Shown one piece after another: positions 51,945-61,984 of a DNA stretch of 64,000 nt (position 1 is its first letter; each line of letters begins with the position of its first letter). Origin of the DNA: XYD12-FULL-36-8 sp964613805 (GTDB taxonomy: Bacteria > Bacteroidota > Ignavibacteria > Ignavibacteriales > Ignavibacteriaceae). A program made the translations under genes and the position numbers. The DNA is taken from the NCBI GenBank assembly GCA_964613805.1, contig CAZTJF010000003.1, positions 1 to 64,000 of the forward strand, given 5' to 3'. The notes under the pieces are model-generated. The model was not told the DNA's origin, searched no databases, and saw nothing but the letters and a program-made list of their open reading frames with translations.

Positions 51945-54251
51945 ATGAACTCTTACGATATATTCATATTAACCAGCGAATGGCGTGACCAAAAAGGCAG
52001 AAATGTCCTTGTGTTTTTTGGTTTGTCAAATCAAATTGGTCCTGTTGAAATAATTATTGATCGGATTAAAACAGTATTTTTTATTGATCGGGATGCTAAC
52101 CTGCCGCAAATGGATATTCAATTTGAAAGAAAGGAAGTTAAGCTAAAATCTTTCTCAGGCAGCGAGGTTGATGCACTGTATTTCTTCACAAACTATGATC
52201 TGAAACAAACCGCAGAACTTCTGAAAAAAAATGGTATCGCAACTTATGAAGCCGATATTGATCCGGTGAAAAGATTTTTGATGGAAAGAGGAATCAATGC
52301 TCAAATGAGAGTAACCGGTGAGTCAATCCCAAAAAATAATTTAACAATTTTTCACAACCCAAAGGTTGAAGCATGTCAGGTAACTCCCCGATTCAAAATT
52401 TTATCGCTTGATATTGAAACAGGAACGAAACGAAGACAGCTTTATTCAATAGCTGCAAATCTCACAGGTGAAAAACAAGAGCTTCAAAAAGTTTTTCTTT
52501 TATCAGATGATCGTAAAAATCTTCCTGATTATGTGGAAAACTATCCAACCGAAAAAGAGCTGCTTCAAGGATTTGTTGATTGGTTTAAAGCAGCAGACCC
52601 GGATCTTATAATTGGCTGGCATGTTGTTGGTTTTGATTTAATGTTTCTTGAAGCTAAAGCAAATGAACATAGTGTAAATTTCAACATTGGCAGAGATGAT
52701 TCGAGCATTGTATTGAGAAGCCGGAAAGCCGGCAATTACTTTGCATACATTCCGGGAAGGATTGTAGTTGATGGTCCAACAACTTTAAGAAATTCATTCT
52801 TTACCTTTGGAGATTATAGATTAGAAACTGTCGCTCAAGAGCTTCTTAAAAAAGGAAAATTAATAACATCGGAAGATAAAGTTGCAGAAATTGATAAGAT
52901 GTTCCGTGAGAATAAAATTAAATTCTGTGAATATAATCTTAATGATGCAGTCCTGGTTACTGAAATATTTAATAAAACAGGTTTAGTAAATCTTCTTGTA
53001 AAAAGATCTCAAATTTCGGGTATGCTGATGGATCAGCTTGGCATGATGTCCGCGGCTTTTGATCATTTTTATTTGCCAAAAATACATCGAGCGGAATTGG
53101 TTGCACCAAATGTAGCTGATGTTCAGCTTAACGAGCACGCTGCGGGCGGATTTGTAATCGAACCCATTCCCGGAATTTATAATGATGTAATAGTTCTTGA
53201 TTTTAAGAGTTTGTATCCTTCAATTATTCAATCCTTTAAAATTGATCCTGTGTCCCGTTTATTCTCACACATTGATACAATAACAACACCAGATGGATTC
53301 AAATTTTCTGCAAGTTTACATTTCCTTCCCGATTACATTAACGAGTTAATGAAAAAACGTATTGAAGCATCAAAAGTTGGTGACACGCAGTTATCTCAGG
53401 CAATAAAAATTTTAATGAATAGCTTTTATGGAGTTATGGGTTCAAGCGGCTGCAGATTTTATCATCCGCATCTGCCATCTGCAATAACAGGGACGGGAAA
53501 ATGGCTGCTTCTTCAAAGTAAAGAATATCTAAACAATCAAGGTTACGAAGTTATTTATGGCGATACCGATTCGTTGTTCATAAAATTAAAAGATAACGAG
53601 GGATCGAATGCCGAATTTAGAGGTAATCATCTTGCTTTAGAGCTTAACCATTATTGGAAGAAAAAATTAAAGTACGACTTCGGTGTCACTTCTTTTCTTG
53701 AATTGGAATTTGAAAAACATTACAGCCGTTTTGTGCTTACTCCATTGCGAGGCGGCGAACAAGGAGCTAAGAAAAGATATGCGGGACTTTTAAAAATAAA
53801 CGGTGAAGAAGAAATTGAGTTTGTGGGTATGGAGTTTGTACGCTCAGACTGGACAAAACTTGCAAAGGATTTTCAAGTTCAGCTATATATGAAAATATTT
53901 AATGGCGAAGATGTGGCTGATTGGATTCGGGCAATTGTGAAGAAAGTAAACAGCGGGGCTTATGATGATAAGCTTATTTATCGGAAAAGATTGAGAAAAG
54001 AAATTGATGAGTATCAGAAAAACATTCCGCCGCATGTTCGTGCCGCAAGATTGATAAATAAAACTAGCGGAACAGTTGAATATGTAATCACTAAGCGAGG
54101 ACCTGTCCCCATCGAGCTTACTCATGGTGATTTGGATTATCAGCATTACATTGATAAGCAGCTAAAACCAATCGCCGATTCCGTGCTTGGACTTTTGGGT
54201 GAGTCTTTTGATTCGATAACCAAATCGCCCCAATTGGATTTTTTTAACTAA
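51945..54251 (+). CDS. polB: DNA polymerase II (family B)
   Basis: A 768-residue DNA polymerase, close in length and order to E. coli Pol II (783). It has the N-terminal VKRFLMERGINAQ segment, exonuclease motif I LSLDIETGT, exonuclease II GWHVVGFDLMF, and III YNLNDAVLVT. The polymerase motifs are A DFKSLYPSII, B KILMNSFYGVMGSSGCRFY, and C YGDTDSLFIKL. The C-terminus PQLDFF matches the beta-clamp-binding consensus. Pol II acts in restart and translesion synthesis and is usually LexA-regulated in enterobacteria; no LexA box was found in the 230-bp upstream spacer. Exonuclease and polymerase active sites look intact. Confidence 0.96.
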   Translation: MNSYDIFILTSEWRDQKGRNVLVFFGLSNQIGPVEIIIDRIKTVFFIDRDANLPQMDIQFERKEVKLKSFSGSEVDALYFFTNYDLKQTAELLKKNGIATYEADIDPVKRFLMERGINAQMRVTGESIPKNNLTIFHNPKVEACQVTPRFKILSLDIETGTKRRQLYSIAANLTGEKQELQKVFLLSDDRKNLPDYVENYPTEKELLQGFVDWFKAADPDLIIGWHVVGFDLMFLEAKANEHSVNFNIGRDDSSIVLRSRKAGNYFAYIPGRIVVDGPTTLRNSFFTFGDYRLETVAQELLKKGKLITSEDKVAEIDKMFRENKIKFCEYNLNDAVLVTEIFNKTGLVNLLVKRSQISGMLMDQLGMMSAAFDHFYLPKIHRAELVAPNVADVQLNEHAAGGFVIEPIPGIYNDVIVLDFKSLYPSIIQSFKIDPVSRLFSHIDTITTPDGFKFSASLHFLPDYINELMKKRIEASKVGDTQLSQAIKILMNSFYGVMGSSGCRFYHPHLPSAITGTGKWLLLQSKEYLNNQGYEVIYGDTDSLFIKLKDNEGSNAEFRGNHLALELNHYWKKKLKYDFGVTSFLELEFEKHYSRFVLTPLRGGEQGAKKRYAGLLKINGEEEIEFVGMEFVRSDWTKLAKDFQVQLYMKIFNGEDVADWIRAIVKKVNSGAYDDKLIYRKRLRKEIDEYQKNIPPHVRAARLINKTSGTVEYVITKRGPVPIELTHGDLDYQHYIDKQLKPIADSVLGLLGESFDSITKSPQLDFFN

Positions 54252-54481
54252 AGCCCAGTTAAACCTCAACCGACCTCAAATCCAAAGTATTCCGCCCAAT
54301 TTTGTTTATTTTTTCCCTCTTTTCTGAGGATTCCCACAGTGGTACAACATTTGAGACAATAGGGGAAACAGTTGAATTAAATGAACTGTAAGGTTCTTTT
54401 TTTTAGGAAATAACAAGATTTTGAAGCTGGGGGTAAAATAAATCAGCTTTTATAGTAAATATTACAAAAGGAATGTAAAAA

Positions 54482-54634
54482 ATGGTTTTTTTGTACATAG
54501 CTCTTCTAACTTTCTACCTGGTATCACTAGTTTTATTTTGCGTGTTTCTTTCCTCGAAACCAAAATTTTTTAATGTAAGTAGAAAAACAGGAATTAAAGA
54601 ACATCCGTCAGATGTCTCTTTGATTCGGACATAG
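54482..54634 (+). CDS. Possible 50-residue single-pass membrane peptide
   Basis: A short frame (ATG at 54482, TAG at 54632-54634) preceded by AAAAGGAATGTAAAAA, which contains a Shine-Dalgarno-like AAGGA. The first 24 residues (MVFLYIALLTFYLVSLVLFC) are a hydrophobic helix; the tail is basic (SSKPKFFNVSRKTGIKEHPSD). A terminator hairpin lies just downstream (54654-54689). The same-strand polB ends 230 bp before. No homologue was recognised. Confidence 0.5.
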   Translation: MVFLYIALLTFYLVSLVLFCVFLSSKPKFFNVSRKTGIKEHPSDVSLIRT

Positions 54635-54653
54635 TGAATCGCACTCTTACAGC

Positions 54654-54689
54654 AAAAAAAAGCGTGATGGAAAACCGTCACGCTTTTTT
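54654..54689. terminator. Bidirectional intrinsic terminator
   Basis: AAAAAAAAGCGTGA and TCACGCTTTTTT flank an AAAA-centred loop (GG/CC closing pairs). A-tract and T-tract on either side make it work in both directions, ending the 54482 peptide/polB side and the citrate synthase transcript. Confidence 0.85.
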
Positions 54690-54709
54690 GTTTTAAAGGA
54701 AAAATGAAC

Positions 54710-56008
54710 TTATCGTTTTTCTAAAGAAACATATGCACGTTTAGTTTCGCCAGTATAGATTTGTCTTGGTCTATATATTCTGGTACCGGGAGTTTCGCGC
54801 ATTTCTTTCCATTGAGCAATCCAACCTGGTAAACGACCTAAAGCAAACATAACGGTAAACATGTTGGTTGGAATTCCCATCGCACGATAAATAATCCCGC
54901 TGTAGAAATCTACATTAGGATAGAGTTTTCTTTCAATAAAGAAATCATCCTTCAGCGCAATCTCTTCCAAATTCTTAGCTATATCGAGAAGAGGGTCTTT
55001 CATTCCAAGCTGATTCAAAACCTTATCACAAGAAACTTTTAGAATTTTTGCTCTTGGATCAAAGTTTTTATAAACACGATGACCAAACCCCATCAACTTA
55101 AAGCCAGATGACTTGTCTTTTGCCATGTTCATGTACTTCTTGTAATCACCGCCATCAGCTTTGATGTGCTCCAACATTTCGAGTACTTCTTGATTAGCAC
55201 CGCCGTGCAGAGGTCCCCACAAAGCACAAATTCCAGCAGAAATTGAAGCGAATAAATTTGCTTCACTGCTGCCAACCATTCTCACAGTTGAAGTGCTGCA
55301 ATTCTGTTCATGGTCAGCATGAAGAATCAATAATAAGTCGAGAGCTTCTTCCACAACTTTATTGATTTTATATTCTTCAGATGGAACTGCAAACATCATG
55401 TTCAAAAGGTCGCCGGCATAGCTAAGATGATTTTGCGGATAGATGTATGGCTGTCCCATTGATTTTTTAAAGGAGAAAGCAGCAATTGTTTTCAGCTTTG
55501 CAATCAATCGCGCGATGTTGATTTCAAGATCTGTTTTGTAATCAAAATCCGGATAAAAAGCTGAAAGTGAATTAACCATTGACGATAGAATTCCCATTGG
55601 ATGCGCAGTTGGAGGATATCCTTCGAAGAATTTTTTCATGTCCTCATGGATTAAACTGTGATGGGTAAGCTTAAAATTAAAATCGGCTAACTCAGCTTTG
55701 TTTGGAAGATGTCCAAAAATTAAAAGATAAGCTACCTCAACAAAACTTGATTTTTGTGCAAGTTCTTCTATTGGGTAACCGCGGTACTGAAGTATGCCGC
55801 GTTCGCCGTCAATAAAAGTTATTGCACTTAAGCAGGAGCCGGTATTTCCATACCCGCTGTCCATAGTAATTGCACCGCTGTCTGCTCGCAGCTTGGTAAT
55901 ATCGAGCCCAACTTCCTTTTCTGAGCCGACCATAACAGGAAGGTTGTACTCTTTTCCTTGAAGAAGCAGTTTGGCGTTTTCGCCCGTGTAAACTTTAGAG
56001 GTTTCCAT
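54710..56008 (-). CDS. gltA: Citrate synthase
   Basis: A 432-residue enzyme of the TCA cycle that condenses acetyl-CoA and oxaloacetate. I take the ATG at 56006-56008, with GGGGA six bases upstream, rather than the GTG at 56018. Hallmarks are DSGYGNTGSCLSAITFIDGERGILQYRGYPIEEL (outlined by its ends), the catalytic His in HADHEQNCSTSTVR, HGGANQEVLEML with the second His region, GFGHRVYKNFDPRAK, and DFYSGIIY with the catalytic Asp. Length and motifs match the hexameric, NADH-sensitive Gram-negative type. It is monocistronic, with a strong terminator. Confidence 0.96.
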   Translation of the reverse strand: METSKVYTGENAKLLLQGKEYNLPVMVGSEKEVGLDITKLRADSGAITMDSGYGNTGSCLSAITFIDGERGILQYRGYPIEELAQKSSFVEVAYLLIFGHLPNKAELADFNFKLTHHSLIHEDMKKFFEGYPPTAHPMGILSSMVNSLSAFYPDFDYKTDLEINIARLIAKLKTIAAFSFKKSMGQPYIYPQNHLSYAGDLLNMMFAVPSEEYKINKVVEEALDLLLILHADHEQNCSTSTVRMVGSSEANLFASISAGICALWGPLHGGANQEVLEMLEHIKADGGDYKKYMNMAKDKSSGFKLMGFGHRVYKNFDPRAKILKVSCDKVLNQLGMKDPLLDIAKNLEEIALKDDFFIERKLYPNVDFYSGIIYRAMGIPTNMFTVMFALGRLPGWIAQWKEMRETPGTRIYRPRQIYTGETKRAYVSLEKR

Positions 56009-56410
56009 AACAATCCCCACAATACATTTTGAAATAAATTAGTTAATTAGAATTTTGATTTCTTAGCAATTGAAGATAAAAAGACTCCTCAGTGCTAATA
56101 AGATAATTATTCTAGCTGCAATCTATAAAGCTAAACCATTATTATCAATTGTTATTTTGAAAAAATCGACGTCGGTAATTTATTGTTTTAACTATTTCAG
56201 GAACATGATAAACCCTCAGATTTTTATAATTATAAAACAAGTAGGAAAAGTATTAGTTAGTATTTATTTATTAAATACTTTAATTTTGAAAAAAAATTGA
56301 GTAATTGGTTATCGCTAGAATTGTCAAACCGCAACAAATTTCACGGCGCATAAATTGGCTTATAGAATAAGTTGAATCCATCTATTTGAAAAACTATTTT
56401 GGAGTTGACA
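56009..56410. other. 402-bp divergent intergenic region
   Basis: AT-rich spacer between citrate synthase and a beta-barrel gene. A 76-codon plus-strand frame at 56070-56300 has no Shine-Dalgarno and a composition matching random AT-rich DNA, so it is discounted. No clear terminator or riboswitch is seen; divergent promoters are presumably here. Confidence 0.5.
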
Positions 56411-58222
56411 ATGAAAATAAAATTATTCTTAATCTTACTATTCTCCACAATTTGTATTTATCCTCAATACTATGGTGAAAGAAGTACCGAACAAAATTTT
56501 GAACAATCGGAGCTGTATTTCAAAAGTCATTACCTGAATACTTTCGGGCTATTCAATTTCAAAAAAATATCTTCCGGATTTTTTAACGATCCATTTCTTA
56601 ATCTTTATCTTAATCCTGCTTCCATTCCTGATATTGGAGATAACGAAGTTCTTCTTTACATTGATTTTAGGGGAGATAGAACCGAAGTGCCGATACTCGA
56701 TAACTATGTAATACCACTTTACTATACTTTTGATGTTTATCGCCCAATCATTGATCGGCGATGGTTTTCCATCAGCCGCTCTGAACCCGAACCGATATTT
56801 TCTCTTGGGGTTTTAAATTATCCTTTAAAAGACTTAACAAAAAATTTCTTTATAGGGGGAACATATCAGTTAATAAATAGACAGGAAAAATTTTACTCTG
56901 TTCCCTACGGAATTTATTATCCTAATTATTATTATGATGCATTTGGAATCCGCTCTCAGGGACTTGCTGATGTTCCAATTCAGGATAGATATTCCAGTAA
57001 AGATGAACTTTCAACCGTTGGACACTTGTTCTCAGCTTTTACCGGTTATAAAATAAATGATGATTTAAACATTGGAATATCTCTAAATGGTGTGGTTCAT
57101 TCTCGCGATGGAGGTTATGGAAATAATGATCAAACCGAATACGGACAATCGAGTGATTACAAGTATTCCGGTTATAATAGTCAAGCACGTGATCAGGATT
57201 ACCATCATCTAGATTTAAGTGCAGGGGTAATATACAATCCCACAGAAAAAATTTCTGTTGGAATAAAACTTGGTTTATTAAGCGGCAAGGCAGAACAAAG
57301 CTATTCATCTGAAAGCAAATATTTTTATCAGTATAAAGTACCGAATGTGACCAATGAATGGAGCTATAATATCAGTGATTATCAAAACAACCAGAAGTGG
57401 AATCATGATGGAAACTCAAAGTACATCAGCTTAAATTTTAACCGGCTTATTGATGATCAAAAAGAATTCTCTGGTTATTATCGTTATACTAATTCTGATA
57501 TTGACTTGAGTAATTCAACGAACATTCTTGATACATCGTTCTACACATCGCGCTACTACAATTCTTATGATACGGCGTATTATTCATATAATGGAAGAAG
57601 TTTTACTTCCGATAAGAGAAGCGGAACCGGCAAAAGAAAAATTTATATGCACGAGGTATTATTAAACTTTTTATGGAAGCTGACTGATAAAGCAAATGTG
57701 CATGCTGGTATTTATTATAACTCAGCAGCTTCAAAAGTTAATTCTGATGAACCGGTTTTAGCTTTGCGAAAGTCAGCATATAGCTACGTTTATAAGAATT
57801 CCTCTCAAAACGGTTATAACGAACTTTTTGAGGATAAAGTTTTAAATTGGGAGTATGAGGCACAAAACTGGTCGCTGCAAATTCCCATTGTTTTTAATTT
57901 TATTCTGAATGATAAATTTGAATTAATGCTGGGTCTAAACAGAATTCTAAATGGCTGGGAAATTGAAGACAGAACAACGGCTTACTTTACTAAACGTGAA
58001 AGGAACGAAAACGGACAGACTACACTTGAAACTAATTTCGGAGAAAGATACACTCAACCCAAGGAAACAATTACAGAAGATTTTACCAAAATTATGGCGG
58101 GCTTGAATGTAAATTTATCTAAATCATTTAAAGTAAATTTACTTGTTGATCCAGAGTTTGACAACCCGAACACGTTCCTAAGATTAGCTCAATGGTGGCT
58201 GGGATTTACGGCAAAACTCTAA
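56411..58222 (+). CDS. Large putative outer-membrane beta-barrel protein
   Basis: A 603-residue protein starting at the ATG at 56411, seven bases after GGAG (a TTG at 56399 would add four residues). A signal peptide is cut near YPQYY. The body is a series of aromatic, alternating strands (FFIGGTYQLIN, LNIGISLNGVVHS, ISVGIKLGLLSG, VHAGIYYNSAAS, FELMLGLNRIL) with long Tyr/Ser/Asp-rich loops, and it ends WWLGFTAKL. A barrel of about 18-22 strands is likely. No plug domain or TonB box is seen, so a porin-like or structural barrel. The family is not recognised. Confidence 0.72.
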   Translation: MKIKLFLILLFSTICIYPQYYGERSTEQNFEQSELYFKSHYLNTFGLFNFKKISSGFFNDPFLNLYLNPASIPDIGDNEVLLYIDFRGDRTEVPILDNYVIPLYYTFDVYRPIIDRRWFSISRSEPEPIFSLGVLNYPLKDLTKNFFIGGTYQLINRQEKFYSVPYGIYYPNYYYDAFGIRSQGLADVPIQDRYSSKDELSTVGHLFSAFTGYKINDDLNIGISLNGVVHSRDGGYGNNDQTEYGQSSDYKYSGYNSQARDQDYHHLDLSAGVIYNPTEKISVGIKLGLLSGKAEQSYSSESKYFYQYKVPNVTNEWSYNISDYQNNQKWNHDGNSKYISLNFNRLIDDQKEFSGYYRYTNSDIDLSNSTNILDTSFYTSRYYNSYDTAYYSYNGRSFTSDKRSGTGKRKIYMHEVLLNFLWKLTDKANVHAGIYYNSAASKVNSDEPVLALRKSAYSYVYKNSSQNGYNELFEDKVLNWEYEAQNWSLQIPIVFNFILNDKFELMLGLNRILNGWEIEDRTTAYFTKRERNENGQTTLETNFGERYTQPKETITEDFTKIMAGLNVNLSKSFKVNLLVDPEFDNPNTFLRLAQWWLGFTAKL

Positions 58223-58270
58223 TTTAGGGAGATAATTTATTTTCTGAGATTTTAAGCTAGATAAATAAAA

Positions 58271-58293
58271 AAGCCCCGATGTTTTCGGGGCTT
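58271..58293. terminator. Intrinsic terminator between convergent genes
   Basis: AAGCCCCGA pairs with TCGGGGCTT around a five-base loop, preceded by AAATAAAA and followed by TATTCC. Located 49 bp past the beta-barrel stop and 20 bp before the end of the DNRLRE gene, it can serve both. Confidence 0.8.
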
Positions 58294-58312
58294 ATTCCAA
58301 GATTTTTATTCG

Positions 58313-61300
58313 TTACTTGCTTAAAATCATTTTCTTTGTTTCAGTAAAATCAACGGTACTGAGTTTGTATATGTAAACACCGCTTGATAGCTGAGAAGCA
58401 TCAAAATTTATCTCATAAAAACCAGCATCTCTGAATTCATCTACCAGCGCAGCAACTTCATTTCCCAGAACATCATATACTTTTAGAGTTTGCCAGCCGC
58501 TAACAGGCGATTGCCATCTTATTTGTGTTGTTGGATTGAATGGATTAGGATAATTTTGATTTAAACTGAAGTTGTTGGGTATATGGTTTACCATTACTTG
58601 TATAGTGTTACTGAAGCTAGATCCGCCATCGGAGTCCATTTGTTTTAATCTAAAGTAATAAATACCATTTTCTAAATTAGTTTGTTCGAAGAAATATTTT
58701 TTTATAGAATTTGTATTTCCATGACCAGAAACGAAACCAATCTTTGAAAAAATAATATTGTCGTTGGAGCGTTCAACTTCAAAACCATAGTTATTAACCT
58801 CGGTAGTTGTTTCCCATAATAATTTTACAGTATTATCTTTCACTGATGCTTCGAAAGAAGTCAGCTCGACAGGCAGTGCACTGCTTTCACCCCCCGTAAA
58901 ATCGCTGAAACTTGTTACAGCTGCTGTTATCAAATTTAAGATGGGATTAACGGGATTTAATAAAGTCCAAAAATTTCCATTATACTTTCCACCGAATATG
59001 TTAGATTCAACTCCGCCCATATGAATATCATCATCAGTGTAGATTAGGGATACATCACAAGAAAAATCTGAGATTCCTGACGAACTAATCGTCCAATATC
59101 TGTTGATATAATTTATTGTGCTTGAATTCTGAGGATGCTTTTCATTAACAACGCTTACACCAACATAAGCTGAAGAGAAATTTCCGCTGGTAAAGTTTAA
59201 AGTAACTGGAGAATACTCAGCTATTCCAGTATTATCTCCAACCGGAAAAGTAAATGAACCGGCTCCCCAAAATTCTTTTCTTAATTGACCGCTGCCCGAA
59301 GCCACGATCATTTTTGATTCAGATGGAGATCCGATAATCTGCGAAGAGCCGCCAAGAGTAAGGTTTTTATCTGCTAAGATTAAGCTGCCTTGACCAAGAT
59401 TCAATTCTCCCAATGCTTTGACATTATTAGATAGCGCCACACCGGTAGGATTGTTAATAGCCAAACTTCCTACTGAGTATGGGAAAGATAATCCCGTAAT
59501 TTGAGGTACGTTACCATTAAACTCATAATTTGCGGAGTCGCTGTACATTTGAATTTCTGTTTGGATATTGCCAGAAAAGGAATTCAATCCGTGAGCCGAA
59601 CTAATAATCAAAGTACCACCGGCTCTAAGATCAAATTCCCCTGGTCCGCTTACTACAAAATTTGATGGATTTAAAGCTCCGGTTGATTCAATCCGTAAAG
59701 TACCCAAATTGCTAATATTTGAAGTCATGTTAATAGTTTTATTATCACCAATTAATAGTACGTCATTATTAATTACTCCGGGTAGGCGTGTTGTTGCATC
59801 ACCCGTGTATCCACCGTTTGACCACGAATCGAGAGCATTGAAACCGCCCGAAACTCTGCTATAAAATGACATTGTTCCAGCTGGATTCGTGGAAATATAA
59901 TTTCCGTTGTTCAGAAGTATACCGTCCACTGTCAAGATGTAATTATTCATATTAAGCGACGCTGCAGGTTGAATTAGCAGGGAATTTGTCACATGAATAT
60001 TTGTAAGTGCAGTAACAGAGGATTCGTTTTCGATTACAAGGTTTTTGTTTACAAAACCATACCTAACGTTTTGATCGGTTCCAAAGTATTTTATCGTGTC
60101 ATTATAAATGATTGCATTTGCAACCGCTAAATCTTCAATATCTAAATCTCCTCCGATACCAACGGTACCAGCACCAAAGTATTTCGTTCCGGCATTGCTA
60201 AGTGTAAGATCATAATAATCAATTGCCAACACTACTTGATCAGAGGAACCATTGTAATCTATCTTTGAATTATTTGTCAGAGTATTGACAGAAATATTAC
60301 CTAAAGTTGAAGAACTGCTAAGTAAACCTGAATTCCCACCTTTATAGCTATTTGTTGTTAAAGGAGGAACAATAATCCCCTCTACATTGAAATTTCCTGC
60401 AATTCCTGTTTTTCCACCAGCAAAAGTTTTAGTACCGCTGCCACTAAGGGATAGATTTCCATAATTTAAGTTGAGCACTGTTTGATCAGTTCCGTAAAAT
60501 CTCACTGTACTTGTTGGGCTTAAATTGATTGTTGAGAATCCTGTCGGGAAGGATTTATTACCTCCAATCCAAAGACTTGAATTATTCTCTAATGCAAAAG
60601 TGCCTCCTAACGTATTTCTCTTAAAGGTGCATGTGTCGAGATCGAAAATTCCATTTTTTAAAGTAAAGTCTCCGCTTATTTCCACTGTTTTGTACTCTAG
60701 TACTAGCGAACCTCCGCTTTTATCTATTACAAAATTTCCCATTGCTGCATTACCAGATGCAGTAGAAACCCATATTGATTGATATTCCGAACCAGTGAAC
60801 AAGAAGGTTGCATTTGGCGAAGCACTATAATTACCATAATTATACAATGATTTTTTAATTATTATTAAAGAGTTAGGAAAATTATCAAACTTAGGTCTTG
60901 ATAAAGTAGAAATACTCAAATCATAAAATTCATTTATGCCGGAGGAATAATCCGAGAGCGCAGTTTGATCTCCTAAAATTACCCACCCTGCAATAGAAGT
61001 GAATGTCCCATGATTAATCCAGTCTGAATATAATTGCAGTTCGCCGTTATCTTGAATATAAGCACCCCCAGAATCTATAATTAAATTTTTATGAAGAATT
61101 AACCGAGAGCCATTTTGGGTAAATGTTGCACCAGATTCAATTCTAAGGGTATAAATGTGTATGTTATTGGAAATGGGACCGCTTAATACCGGAAATCTGT
61201 CACCGCTTGGAGAGCTAGGAACTATTACGGTATCGTAATCAGGAACACCCGCTGGTGACCAATTGGCTGCTTCTAACCAGTCGGTACTCACATTACCTGT

Positions 61301-61984
61301 CCAAGTTTTTACTTTGCTGGGATTATAAGTAATTACTAACCTTGCGTCGTTTGCAGTACCTGTATATTCTCTTGTTGCAAAGGTTATTTGGTTATAAGCT
61401 GATTCGTCGGCATGTTTTATAAGCAATCCATTGTTCGGATAAACACCGTTAACCCAATTCTGTATAAGGTTTTTTATGTCCCATGTATGAGTAGTATAAG
61501 TTGTTGTGGAAACAAAAGTAGATGCCTCAACATTTGAATCAAAATCACCGCCAGCAGTGGTCCAGTTAGTGCCGGCAGCTCGTTGATTCCAGTTACTAAC
61601 CATACCAACAGTTCCATTACATGGAGCCGTACCCTCTGTCCAATCATTAATAATCCTGTGCACATTTACATTACCACTCCCTGTTCCAAGTATTCTGTAC
61701 AAATATAAAGTACCCGAAGTAATCGTTGTTCCAGGTGGAATAGACGACAAATCGAATCTAAACATTCCTCTCCCTCTAGTTCCAGTTCCACCGGTAAGAA
61801 AAACTCTATCGCAAGAACCATAATTTGTGGTTGGATAATATTCATCAGGAGAATTATCTTTTGACGTGTAAACTGTGACCGTGGTTTGTGACATTAAAAT
61901 AGAAGAATCAAGTATAAATAACATGATTGTAATGAATAAAATTCTGATAGCTTTGAGGTTTGCTAAATTCTTATATGTTTTCAT
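58313..61984 (-). CDS. T9SS cargo with DNRLRE domain and beta-solenoid region
   Basis: A 1,223-residue protein starting at the ATG at 61984 after GGAG. Signal peptide to about 33. Residues about 35-210 are a DNRLRE domain (VTVYTSKDNSPDEYYPTTNYGS, RGMFRFDLSSIPPG, SGTLYLYR, NWVNGVYPNNGLLIKHADE), a secreted beta-jelly-roll type. Residues about 220-980 are long repetitive strand-rich sequence with a G8/parallel-beta-helix look (IRIESGATFTQNGSRLILHKNL, repeated GTKxFGAGTVGIGGDLDIEDL). An Ig-like domain (LPVELTSFEASVKDNTVKLLWETTTEVNNYGFEVERS) precedes the T9SS sorting domain (NQNYPNPFNPTTQIRW, terminal KKMILSK). A surface adhesin or structural role is likely; no catalytic site seen. Confidence 0.85.
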   Translation of the reverse strand: MKTYKNLANLKAIRILFITIMLFILDSSILMSQTTVTVYTSKDNSPDEYYPTTNYGSCDRVFLTGGTGTRGRGMFRFDLSSIPPGTTITSGTLYLYRILGTGSGNVNVHRIINDWTEGTAPCNGTVGMVSNWNQRAAGTNWTTAGGDFDSNVEASTFVSTTTYTTHTWDIKNLIQNWVNGVYPNNGLLIKHADESAYNQITFATREYTGTANDARLVITYNPSKVKTWTGNVSTDWLEAANWSPAGVPDYDTVIVPSSPSGDRFPVLSGPISNNIHIYTLRIESGATFTQNGSRLILHKNLIIDSGGAYIQDNGELQLYSDWINHGTFTSIAGWVILGDQTALSDYSSGINEFYDLSISTLSRPKFDNFPNSLIIIKKSLYNYGNYSASPNATFLFTGSEYQSIWVSTASGNAAMGNFVIDKSGGSLVLEYKTVEISGDFTLKNGIFDLDTCTFKRNTLGGTFALENNSSLWIGGNKSFPTGFSTINLSPTSTVRFYGTDQTVLNLNYGNLSLSGSGTKTFAGGKTGIAGNFNVEGIIVPPLTTNSYKGGNSGLLSSSSTLGNISVNTLTNNSKIDYNGSSDQVVLAIDYYDLTLSNAGTKYFGAGTVGIGGDLDIEDLAVANAIIYNDTIKYFGTDQNVRYGFVNKNLVIENESSVTALTNIHVTNSLLIQPAASLNMNNYILTVDGILLNNGNYISTNPAGTMSFYSRVSGGFNALDSWSNGGYTGDATTRLPGVINNDVLLIGDNKTINMTSNISNLGTLRIESTGALNPSNFVVSGPGEFDLRAGGTLIISSAHGLNSFSGNIQTEIQMYSDSANYEFNGNVPQITGLSFPYSVGSLAINNPTGVALSNNVKALGELNLGQGSLILADKNLTLGGSSQIIGSPSESKMIVASGSGQLRKEFWGAGSFTFPVGDNTGIAEYSPVTLNFTSGNFSSAYVGVSVVNEKHPQNSSTINYINRYWTISSSGISDFSCDVSLIYTDDDIHMGGVESNIFGGKYNGNFWTLLNPVNPILNLITAAVTSFSDFTGGESSALPVELTSFEASVKDNTVKLLWETTTEVNNYGFEVERSNDNIIFSKIGFVSGHGNTNSIKKYFFEQTNLENGIYYFRLKQMDSDGGSSFSNTIQVMVNHIPNNFSLNQNYPNPFNPTTQIRWQSPVSGWQTLKVYDVLGNEVAALVDEFRDAGFYEINFDASQLSSGVYIYKLSTVDFTETKKMILSK

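Noticed and set aside
56070..56300. A 76-codon plus-strand frame in the citrate synthase upstream spacer
   Set aside because: No Shine-Dalgarno and no recognisable domain; composition looks like chance in AT-rich DNA.
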